A stretch of 5,448 nucleotides of DNA from Sphingomonadales bacterium UBA1936 (lineage in GTDB: Bacteria > Pseudomonadota > Alphaproteobacteria > Sphingomonadales > Sphingomonadaceae), in the NCBI GenBank assembly GCA_002336985.1, contig DDFE01000222.1, positions 6,933 through 12,380 of the forward strand, in the 5' to 3' direction. Positions 1-5,448 of the stretch are shown here, one piece after another (positions within the stretch are counted from its first letter, which is position 1; each line of letters opens with the position of its first letter). Both the position numbers and the translations under genes were made by a program. The notes under the pieces were generated by a model. That model made no database searches. It saw only the letters and a list, made by a program, of their open reading frames with translations, and was not told the origin of the DNA.

Positions 1-328
1 CTCGGGCGTCGCCGTCCTCAACCAGGTTCGCACGCTCGTCGCGCATCTCTGGGAGAATGAGGGCGAGCCGATGACGGTGACCGCGCAATATCTCGACACG
101 GTGAATGTGCCGCCGCCGGGATACCTGCCTGCGCTATGGGCCCCAGTCGGGCTGCGCTACCACGCGCTGCATCACCTGGTGCCCAGCGTTCCCTACCATG
201 CGTTGGGCGAAGTGCACCGGCGACTGACCGCGGCGCTGGGCGTGGATTCGCCGTATCACAAGGGCAGCTACGACGGCTTGCCGGGCCTCGTCACGCGCCT
301 CTATGCGAACACGCAGCGCAAGCGCTGA
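1..328 (+). CDS. Membrane fatty acid desaturase, C-terminal part (5' end outside window)
   Basis: The reading frame is open from the left edge and ends at TGA (326-328), giving 108 residues of the C-terminus. It carries a histidine box of the HxxHH type (HALHH, bases 161-175) within RYHALHHLVPSVPYH, followed by a conserved-looking HRRL. Upstream is NQVRTLVAHLWENEG, a stretch I associate with membrane di-iron fatty acid desaturases (PF00487 type). Such enzymes use three histidine clusters to hold a di-iron centre on the cytoplasmic face and insert a double bond into an acyl chain. Only the last cluster is inside the window, so the transmembrane segments and first two boxes cannot be checked. 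The gene converges on lptG with 4 bases between the stops. Because serine palmitoyltransferase lies nearby, it may act on an acyl or sphingoid chain of membrane sphingolipid; that is inference. An in-frame ATG at 71 is internal, not the start. Confidence 0.85.
   Translation, partial: SGVAVLNQVRTLVAHLWENEGEPMTVTAQYLDTVNVPPPGYLPALWAPVGLRYHALHHLVPSVPYHALGEVHRRLTAALGVDSPYHKGSYDGLPGLVTRLYANTQRKR
314..327 (-). terminator. Possible weak terminator hairpin at the convergent junction
   Basis: A perfect inverted repeat, CAGCGC-AA-GCGCTG, covers the last codons and stop of the desaturase, 5 bases past the lptG stop. Read as lptG transcript it folds as CAGCG-CUUG-CGCUG, a 5-pair stem capped by a CUUG tetraloop with a G-C closing pair, a loop known to be very stable. 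Outer arms ACGC (330-333 complement) and GCGT (311-314 complement) could extend it around a 3-base bulge, at the cost of one stem pair. No uridine run follows in either direction, so it is not a classical intrinsic terminator. It could still be a 3' end stabiliser or a weak terminator for two genes that have no intergenic space of their own. Confidence 0.25.
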
Positions 329-332
329 GGCG

Positions 333-1427
333 TTATTCCTCGGTGCGGATCAGTACTGCTTCGCCGATCAGCAGGAAGAGCAGGAACGGTCCCCATGCCG
401 CGAGCAGCGGCGGATAGGCGCCGAGGTTGCCCATCGCGAGCCCGAAATTGTCCGCGACGAAATAGGCGAAGCCCAGCGCCATGCCGATGACGGCGCGCAC
501 GAAAAGCTTGCCCGAACGCGCCAAGCCGAAGGCGGCGACCGCGGCCAGCAGCGGCATCAGCACTGTCGAAAGCGGCCCCGAAATCTTGTGCCACAGATTG
601 GCCTTGAGCGAATCGACAGGTCTGCCCGCGATCTCCAGATCGGAAATCGCCTCCTGCAATCGCCAGTAAGACAGGCCGAGCGGGTCGACCGAAGACAAGG
701 TAAACTGATCGGGACGGACGCCTTCCAGCGCCTTTACATTGCCCATGGGCTGGCGCTGCCCGCTTTTGACGTCGAAGCGTCGCGCGTTGATCAATTCCCA
801 GCCCTTGCCCGAGACTCTCGCGCTGTCCGCCTCGACGATCGACCGCAGCGTGCCGCCGACGCGATCATAAACGGAAACCTTGGTCAGGACGGTTCCGGTG
901 CCACGGCCGCTGGCGAAATCGGCGTGGATCAAGTCGTCGTTGTTGCGGACCCAGACGTTGATTTGCCCTTCGCGATCGGTGGGCAGGGGGCCGAATTCGA
1001 CCTTTTCCCACTTGGCGAGCGTGTCGGATGCGCGGGCGACGATGCGTTCGTTGAACACGAACGACACGACCGCCAGCAACAGGCTGGCGACGATGGCGGG
1101 CGCCAGCACCTGGTGCGCGGAGAGTCCTGCCGCTTTCATCGCGATGACTTCGCTGTTCTGGTTCAACTGCATGAACGCGATCAGCGTGCCCAACAGGACG
1201 GAAAAGGGCAGGAACCGCTGGATGATCCCGGGGACGCGCAGCGAGATATAAGTCAGGATCTGGGCCTGCCCATTGCCGGGGTGTGCAAGGATCCGGCCGC
1301 TCTCGCTCAGCAGGTCGAGAGCCTGCAGCACCAGTACCAGCAATGCCAGCACGGCAAAACTGCGCGTCAGGAACAGGCGCGCCATGTAGATGGTCACGGT
1401 GCGCGACGGGAAGAAATCGGCAATCAT
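333..1427 (-). CDS. lptG: LptG-type permease of the lipopolysaccharide-type export ABC transporter
   Basis: The 364-residue product matches the YjgP/YjgQ family in length and layout. Predicted transmembrane helices lie near residues 17-38, 64-86 and 104-126, then a periplasmic beta-jellyroll region at about 130-270, then helices near 283-303, 308-328 and 340-360. The cytoplasmic loop after helix 2 has NQNSEVIAMKAAGLS; its Glu (residue 93) corresponds to the family's LptB-contacting glutamate. LptG pairs with LptF over an LptB ATPase dimer and extracts a large glycolipid from the inner membrane towards the LptC/A/D bridge. I chose the ATG at 1425-1427 because it overlaps the lptF stop as ATGA, typical of translational coupling; a longer in-frame extension to 1544 would read through lptF codons and lacks family resemblance. 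It is the last gene of the minus-strand run. Basic residues seen in helix 1 of Escherichia coli LptG appear absent here (see findings). In a sphingomonad the cargo may be glycosphingolipid; that is inference. Confidence 0.93.
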   Translation of the reverse strand: MIADFFPSRTVTIYMARLFLTRSFAVLALLVLVLQALDLLSESGRILAHPGNGQAQILTYISLRVPGIIQRFLPFSVLLGTLIAFMQLNQNSEVIAMKAAGLSAHQVLAPAIVASLLLAVVSFVFNERIVARASDTLAKWEKVEFGPLPTDREGQINVWVRNNDDLIHADFASGRGTGTVLTKVSVYDRVGGTLRSIVEADSARVSGKGWELINARRFDVKSGQRQPMGNVKALEGVRPDQFTLSSVDPLGLSYWRLQEAISDLEIAGRPVDSLKANLWHKISGPLSTVLMPLLAAVAAFGLARSGKLFVRAVIGMALGFAYFVADNFGLAMGNLGAYPPLLAAWGPFLLFLLIGEAVLIRTEE

Positions 1428-2620
1428 GCGGGCTGCTTCGCTGCGAACAGGCCGCGGATCGCCTTGAATGCCTTGGCCGAAATGCGCTCGAGGCCGCCGA
1501 TCGGCTGGCCGCCGGGCACAAAGGCGATGGTGTAGTACATCCACAGAATCAACGCGGCGAACAGCGCAAAGGGTATCCAGAGCGCAAAAAACGGATCGAT
1601 GCGGCCGAGTTCGCCCATGCCGGCCGCGTACTCGTTTATCTTGTGATAGGTCACGACCATGATGATCGAGATGAACACGCCGAGCGCGGAGGCGGATCGT
1701 TTCGGCGGCACGGCCAGTGCCACGGCGAGCAGGGGCAGCAGGAACATCATCATCACTTCCGCCAGGCGGTAATGGAAGTTCGACCTAGCCTCGTAACGGG
1801 TCAGCGCCGGCTGGTTCGCATCGCGGCCGGTCTTGACCAGTTCGGGCAACGTCAGTTCCATCTTGCTCTGGCCGCGCGGGCGGAACGCCTCCATCTTGGG
1901 CAGGTCGATCGGCAGGTCATGCGCCGTGAAGGTCAGCACGCGCGGGGCACGGAACTTGGGGTCGTCATGCGTCAGCGTGCCGTTGGTCAGGCGCAGGATG
2001 ATGACATCGGGATCGTCGGTCGCGAGGAACTGGCCGCCTTCCGCTGCAACCGCCAGGGTCCGGTTGCCACTTGACCGTGCCATGACGAAGATGCCCGACA
2101 GCGAGCGGCCCTGGTCGCTGCTCTTGTCGATCCGCAGGGTCATGTCCTTGCCCAGCCGGTTGAACTCGCCGACCTTGATCGATGCGCCCAGCGCGCCCGA
2201 CCGCAGTTCGTAGCGCAGTTCCTCATAGGCGAAGCGCGCCTTGGGCTGGACGTAGCCCACGATCGCCAGGTTTATGAGCGCAAGGCCGATCGTGTAGAGA
2301 TAGGGGACATAGAGCATGCGGTTGTAGCTCTGTCCCACGGCCTGCAGCACATCGAGTTCGGACGACATCGCGAGCCGCCGGAAAGCGAGCAGGATGCCGA
2401 GCAGCAGGCCGATCGGTATACCCAGCGACAGATATTCGGGCAGCAGGTTGGCGAGCATTCGCCACACGACACTGACCGGTCCGCCTTCCGATGCGACGAA
2501 ATCGAACAGGCGCAGCATCCGGTCGAGTACCAGCAACATGGCAGCCACGACCAGCGACCCCATGAGGGGCAGGAAGATCAAGCGCGCAAGGTAGCGGTCA
2601 GTGGCGGAAAACAGCGTCAC
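1424..2620 (-). CDS. lptF: LptF-type permease of the lipopolysaccharide-type export ABC transporter
   Basis: The 398-residue product has the LptF/YjgP layout: helices near residues 15-35, 63-82 and 102-124, a periplasmic jellyroll region at about 127-280, then helices near 287-305, 309-328 and 343-365. The start TDRYLARLIFLPL and the loop SSELDVLQAVG, with the LptB-facing Glu88, are characteristic. It should form a heterodimer with LptG and work with LptB outside this window. The start is a GTG (2618-2620); an in-frame TAG 18 bases upstream leaves little room for another start, and the N-terminus has the usual family length. No clear Shine-Dalgarno sequence precedes it, so translation may depend on ribosomes ending at the kinase stop 35 bases upstream, or on the hairpin in that gap. 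The basic cytoplasmic tail after helix 6 is about 30 residues longer than I expect from the E. coli protein (about 366 residues). The last 4 bases overlap lptG. Confidence 0.94.
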   Translation of the reverse strand: MTLFSATDRYLARLIFLPLMGSLVVAAMLLVLDRMLRLFDFVASEGGPVSVVWRMLANLLPEYLSLGIPIGLLLGILLAFRRLAMSSELDVLQAVGQSYNRMLYVPYLYTIGLALINLAIVGYVQPKARFAYEELRYELRSGALGASIKVGEFNRLGKDMTLRIDKSSDQGRSLSGIFVMARSSGNRTLAVAAEGGQFLATDDPDVIILRLTNGTLTHDDPKFRAPRVLTFTAHDLPIDLPKMEAFRPRGQSKMELTLPELVKTGRDANQPALTRYEARSNFHYRLAEVMMMFLLPLLAVALAVPPKRSASALGVFISIIMVVTYHKINEYAAGMGELGRIDPFFALWIPFALFAALILWMYYTIAFVPGGQPIGGLERISAKAFKAIRGLFAAKQPA

Positions 2621-2633
2621 GAATATCCGGTTC

Positions 2634-2653
2634 GGAACCTAGACTTAGGCTCC
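2634..2653 (-). promoter_or_regulatory. Stem-loop in the kinase-lptF gap, with an overlapping second inverted repeat
   Basis: The 35-base gap between the kinase stop and the lptF GTG holds an imperfect inverted repeat. In the minus-strand transcript it reads GGAGCCUA-AGUC-UAGGUUCC, which gives eight consecutive pairs, one of them G-U, around a 4-base loop. Its right arm also belongs to a second, overlapping repeat, GGTTC-G-GAACC (2629-2639), so the two structures cannot form together. There is no uridine run after the stem, so it does not look like an intrinsic terminator. It could tune lptF translation, be an mRNA processing site, or be an operator in DNA. The pairing is visible in the sequence; a function is inferred. 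Confidence 0.35.
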
Positions 2654-2655
2654 TA

Positions 2656-4629
2656 TCAAGCTGCAGCGCGCGTTTCCAGCGGTCTCGGTGCCCCATCGGT
2701 CAGCGCTGTGTCGATCGCGGCCTGCAGCGCGCCGATGGTGAAGGGCTTTCGCAGGACGACATCGTCGCCGAAATCGGCGGCGCTTGCGGCGTCACCGGCG
2801 TAGCCTGTCACGTAAATCGCGCGGAGTTCGGGCCGGGTCTGGCGGAAAACCTGTATCAATTCGGGACCGGTCATGCCGGGCATCAGTACGTCCGACACGA
2901 CGAGCGCGACATCGGGGTGGGCCTTCAGTTTCGCTTCGGCGCCTTCGGTGCCGAAACATTCGATCGGGTGATGGCCCAATTCCCTGAGTGCCTCCATCGT
3001 CGCGGTTAGCACGCGGCGGTCGTCCTCGACGACAAGGATATCGATGCCGTTGCGGGCCGCAATCACTTCGCCGTCGGCCGTATTGGCAGCTGCCTCTGCG
3101 CGTCCCTGATGGACAGGCAGGTAGATCGAGACGGTCGTGCCTGCGCCGACGGCGGAGTCGACCGTGACGGAGCCAAGCGACTGACTGACGAAACCGAAGA
3201 CCTGGCTGAGGCCAAGCCCTGTGCCATCGCCCGCCGATTTCGTCGTGAAAAAGGGTTCGAAAACGCGTTCGAGAACCGCACGGTCCATGCCGATGCCGGT
3301 GTCGCTGATCGCGATCCGGGCATAGCGGCCCGCAGCGAGGCCGGTGATCTCTTCGTCGGCCAGGACGATGCTCGCCGTCGCGATGGTCAGGGTACCACTG
3401 CCAGTGCCTTTCGCGTCGACCGCGTCCCGCGCGTTGACGGCAAGGTTCAGGATCGCATTTTCCAGCTGGTGCCGGTCTGCGAAGATCGCACAGCCTTCGC
3501 ATTCGAAGACATGGCGCACCATGACGCGCTCACCCAGCGTCCGGTCGAGCAGGTCCGACATACCCTTGATCAAAACGTCGGGATCGATTGCGCTCGGCAG
3601 CAAGGGTTCGGAACGGGCAAAGGCGAGCAGGCGCTTTGTCAGTGCCGCTGCGCGATTGGCACCCTCCAGCGCGCTGTCCAGGTGCCGTTCGGGGCTCTCC
3701 TTGCCATCGGTCAGGCGGCGCTTGGCGAGTTCTATGCCGCCGAGAATGACGGCAAGCATATTGTTGAAATCATGCGCGATACCGCCCGTCAGCTGGCCAA
3801 CGGCGTCCATTTTCTGTGCCTGGCGCAACTTGGCTTCGGCATCCTCGCGCGTCGTCATCTCGGTCAACAGGCGCGCGTTGGTCGCTTTCAGTTCGGCGGT
3901 TCGCGAGTCGATCGCTTCCTCCAGCGCCTTGGCGCGTTCCTCCTCGAGCGCACGGCGCTGGGCCGAACGAAGCGCGATGAAGGCCAGGATACCCATGCCG
4001 GTGACCACGAGGACGACAGCGATCGACACCAGCGTCGTGAGCAGGTTCGCCCGGCTCACCAGGGCATCCACCCTGGTCCCTCGCCGCCCCAGCACGTTCC
4101 GCTGGTGGACGATGAAGTCCTCGATGCCGGACGTCAGTTGGCCGAGTGCCGCGGAGGACCGGATCTTGTAGTAGAACGACAGGGCTTCGCTGTTCTGGCG
4201 ATAGGTCGTCCGCAGCGCGACGTCCGCCAGTTCTTGCCCGCGGACCGTCCAGGCATTGCGCAGCGCGTCGACCTGCGCCGCTTGCGTCGTGTCGCGGCTG
4301 ATCTGGCTGAGGCGATCGAGAAGAAGGCCGGACCGGCGCCAATTGTCGGAATAGATCGTGCCGAGCGCATTATCGCCGCTGATGACGAACCGCCCCAGCG
4401 CCGCCTCGCTGCGTGCCATCGTCGATTCGAACGTCGCGGCCAGGATGATGCGATCGGATGTCCGCACCTGAAGGCGCAGCGTGTCGTCGCGTTCGCGGGT
4501 CGCATCGGCCAGCATGAGGACGAGCGTGATGATGATGGCTGTTGCCCCGACCGCCGCCAGCGCCAGCCAAAACCGCGACAGGTGCCAGCCCGTCGGTCCG
4601 TCTGCCTCATCCCGCATCGCAGCAACCAT
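2656..4629 (-). CDS. Membrane-bound hybrid sensor histidine kinase with CHASE3-like sensor and receiver domain
   Basis: The 657-residue product has a transmembrane helix at about 19-41, a mostly helical extracytoplasmic region at about 45-190 that resembles CHASE3, a second helix at about 196-220, and a charged linker likely to be coiled coil (222-275). A HisKA domain follows with H-box GGIAHDFNN and phospho-acceptor His286. The HATPase_c domain shows the N box NLAVNARDA (395-403), G1 DTGIGMD (443-449), F box FEPFFTTK (457-464) and G2 GTGLGL. The C-terminus is a receiver domain (about 529-645) with acidic residues E535-D537, phospho-acceptor Asp580 in VSDVLMPG, Thr608 and Lys628. All key catalytic residues are present, so it should be active. 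No DNA-binding or Hpt domain is present, so signal output needs a partner not in this window. The start at 4627-4629 is not settled: neither it nor the ATG at 4615-4617 has a good ribosome binding site. It lies between spt and lptF, 45 and 35 bases away, suggesting it senses or controls envelope lipid state; ligand unknown. Confidence 0.93.
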   Translation of the reverse strand: MVAAMRDEADGPTGWHLSRFWLALAAVGATAIIITLVLMLADATRERDDTLRLQVRTSDRIILAATFESTMARSEAALGRFVISGDNALGTIYSDNWRRSGLLLDRLSQISRDTTQAAQVDALRNAWTVRGQELADVALRTTYRQNSEALSFYYKIRSSAALGQLTSGIEDFIVHQRNVLGRRGTRVDALVSRANLLTTLVSIAVVLVVTGMGILAFIALRSAQRRALEEERAKALEEAIDSRTAELKATNARLLTEMTTREDAEAKLRQAQKMDAVGQLTGGIAHDFNNMLAVILGGIELAKRRLTDGKESPERHLDSALEGANRAAALTKRLLAFARSEPLLPSAIDPDVLIKGMSDLLDRTLGERVMVRHVFECEGCAIFADRHQLENAILNLAVNARDAVDAKGTGSGTLTIATASIVLADEEITGLAAGRYARIAISDTGIGMDRAVLERVFEPFFTTKSAGDGTGLGLSQVFGFVSQSLGSVTVDSAVGAGTTVSIYLPVHQGRAEAAANTADGEVIAARNGIDILVVEDDRRVLTATMEALRELGHHPIECFGTEGAEAKLKAHPDVALVVSDVLMPGMTGPELIQVFRQTRPELRAIYVTGYAGDAASAADFGDDVVLRKPFTIGALQAAIDTALTDGAPRPLETRAAA

Positions 4630-4637
4630 ATCGTGCC

Positions 4638-4658
4638 AAGCGTTGTGGGGAAAGCGTT
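4638..4658. repeat. Pair of direct heptamers AAGCGTT upstream of the kinase gene
   Basis: AAGCGTT occurs at 4638-4644 and again at 4652-4658, so the two copies start 14 bases apart inside the 45-base gap between the spt stop and the kinase start. Direct repeats in such a place can be a response-regulator binding site, and an autoregulatory site for the kinase's partner would make sense. A pair of 7-mers is also plausible by chance. I see no convincing -35/-10 or GGAAC-type EcfG promoter next to it. Confidence 0.2.
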
Positions 4659-4674
4659 ACGATGTCGTTTCGAT

Positions 4675-5448
4675 CTAGCCTATCACGCCAGTGGCACGTC
4701 CCGCCGCGGCAAACCGTTCGAGGATGGTCGTTACATCCTCGGCCGTATGTTCCGCGCACAGCGAACACCGCAGCAAAGTCATGTTTGCCGGTGTCGCGGG
4801 AGGGCGGGCAAGATTGGTGTAGAGGCCGTTTTCGAGCAATGCCTGCCACATGGCCGCACCCGTCTCCAGATCGGGCATGATGACCGCGATGATCGCGCTC
4901 TGCGCCTCTTCGGTGCCGAGCTGGAATCCCAGATCGCGAAGCCCCTTGTGCAGCGTCCGCGAGTTTTCCCACAGATGCGCGCGCTTGTTGCCTGCATGCA
5001 TCAGCTTGCGGATCGAGGTCGCGGCGGTCGCGACGACGCTGGGCGGCAGCGATGCGGTGAAGACGTAGGGGCGGCAGACCAGCCGCATGATCTCGAACTT
5101 CGGATGGTTCGATGTGCAGAAGCCGCCGACCGTCCCGACCGATTTCGAGAAGGTGCCGATGACGAAATCGACATCGTCCAGGCAGCCCTGTTCCTCGGCG
5201 ACGCCACGGCCGTTGGGACCGAAAAAGCCCATCGAATGCGCCTCGTCGACAAGGATCATCGCGTTGTGTTTCTTCGCGATGGCGATCATTTCGGTCAGCG
5301 GGGCGATGTCGCCGAGCATCGAATAGACGCCCTCAAGCACGACAAGCTTGCCTGCCTCTGCCGGAATGCGGCCCAGCCGCCGGTCGAGGTCCTCGATATC
5401 GTTATGCCGGAACCGCACGACCTGCGCGTTGCCGAGCGCGCAGCCGTC
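4675..5448 (-). CDS. spt: Serine palmitoyltransferase, C-terminal part (5' end outside window)
   Basis: This PLP enzyme condenses L-serine with a long-chain acyl thioester to give 3-ketodihydrosphingosine, the committed step of sphingolipid synthesis; bacterial forms are soluble homodimers. The frame is open to the right edge and ends at TAG (4675-4677), leaving 257 residues that begin DGCALGNAQVVRFRHND. VDEAHSMG (Asp at 5245-5247) supplies the residues that contact the PLP ring, and GTFSKSVGT contains the Schiff-base lysine (AAA complement at 5143-5145). RPPATP and LLRCSL carry the two C-terminal arginines (4804-4806 and 4768-4770). If the protein is 420 residues long, these fall on D231, H234, K265, R378 and R390, the numbers I recall for Sphingomonas paucimobilis. 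That exact match separates it from related alpha-oxoamine synthases such as KBL, BioF or HemA. About 163 N-terminal residues, including the stacking His159, lie outside. A GTG at 5416-5418 is an internal valine codon. It is the first visible gene of the minus-strand run. Confidence 0.93.
   Translation of the reverse strand, partial: DGCALGNAQVVRFRHNDIEDLDRRLGRIPAEAGKLVVLEGVYSMLGDIAPLTEMIAIAKKHNAMILVDEAHSMGFFGPNGRGVAEEQGCLDDVDFVIGTFSKSVGTVGGFCTSNHPKFEIMRLVCRPYVFTASLPPSVVATAATSIRKLMHAGNKRAHLWENSRTLHKGLRDLGFQLGTEEAQSAIIAVIMPDLETGAAMWQALLENGLYTNLARPPATPANMTLLRCSLCAEHTAEDVTTILERFAAAGRATGVIG

Noticed and set aside
303..1535. A 410-codon open frame on the plus strand opposite lptG
   Set aside because: It is the antisense shadow of a real GC-rich gene. 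Its translation is rich in Arg, Gln, Asp and His with no recognisable domain, while the opposite frame gives a complete LptG with coupled start.
1428..1544. Possible 39-residue N-terminal extension of LptG
   Set aside because: The extension reads through lptF coding sequence, has a composition unlike LptG, and the ATGA overlap at 1424-1427 gives a normal-length protein.
1283..2074. A 263-codon plus-strand open frame spanning the lptF-lptG junction
   Set aside because: Low-complexity, Arg/His/Gln-rich translation with no family resemblance, lying wholly over well-supported genes on the other strand.
2629..2655. Intrinsic terminator between the kinase and lptF
   Set aside because: The stem-loop is followed by CGAACCGG in the transcript with no uridine run, so it does not fit a Rho-independent terminator.
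3344..4171. A 275-codon plus-strand open frame opposite the histidine kinase
   Set aside because: Ser/Arg/Ala-rich shadow translation; the minus strand here encodes the second membrane helix, HisKA and ATPase boxes in order.
4630..4674. An EcfG-type (GGAAC-N16/17-CGTT) or housekeeping promoter before the kinase gene
   Set aside because: No GGAAC element with a correctly spaced CGTT, and no convincing -35/-10 pair, could be found by eye in the gap.
5416..5418. GTG as the start of a short PLP enzyme of 247 residues
   Set aside because: The frame continues upstream to the window edge with a sequence typical of serine palmitoyltransferase, and a start here would remove the N-terminal half of the active site.

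Overview
The window is GC-rich bacterial DNA that almost certainly comes from a sphingomonad (order Sphingomonadales, Alphaproteobacteria). The main reason is the gene at the right edge. It reads as serine palmitoyltransferase, and counting back from its stop places its catalytic residues at the same numbers as in the 420-residue Sphingomonas paucimobilis enzyme (D231, H234, K265, R378, R390, as recalled). Sphingomonads are known for carrying glycosphingolipids in the outer membrane where most Gram-negative bacteria carry lipopolysaccharide.

Layout, left to right: (1) 1-328, plus strand, the last 108 codons of a membrane fatty acid desaturase, cut by the window edge. (2) 333-1427, minus strand, an LptG-type permease. 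(3) 1424-2620, minus strand, an LptF-type permease, overlapping lptG by 4 bases. (4) 2656-4629, minus strand, a 657-residue membrane-bound hybrid sensor histidine kinase with a CHASE3-like sensor region and a C-terminal receiver domain. (5) 4675-5448, minus strand, the C-terminal 257 residues of serine palmitoyltransferase, cut by the right edge.

The four minus-strand genes are read in the order spt, kinase, lptF, lptG, with gaps of 45, 35 and -4 bases, so they probably share a transcript whose promoter lies beyond the right edge. The desaturase runs towards them and stops 4 bases from the lptG stop. The window is nearly all coding; no gap exceeds 45 bases. I see no RNA gene, mobile element, CRISPR array or phage-like segment.

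The order suggests a working unit: the first enzyme of sphingoid-base synthesis, an envelope sensor, the inner-membrane permease pair that lifts large lipids onto the Lpt bridge, and a desaturase that could modify the acyl or sphingoid chain. The individual families are well known. The less obvious possibility is that this LptF/LptG pair serves glycosphingolipid rather than lipopolysaccharide export, under control of a dedicated kinase. That is inferred from gene order and a few residues and is not shown by the sequence alone.
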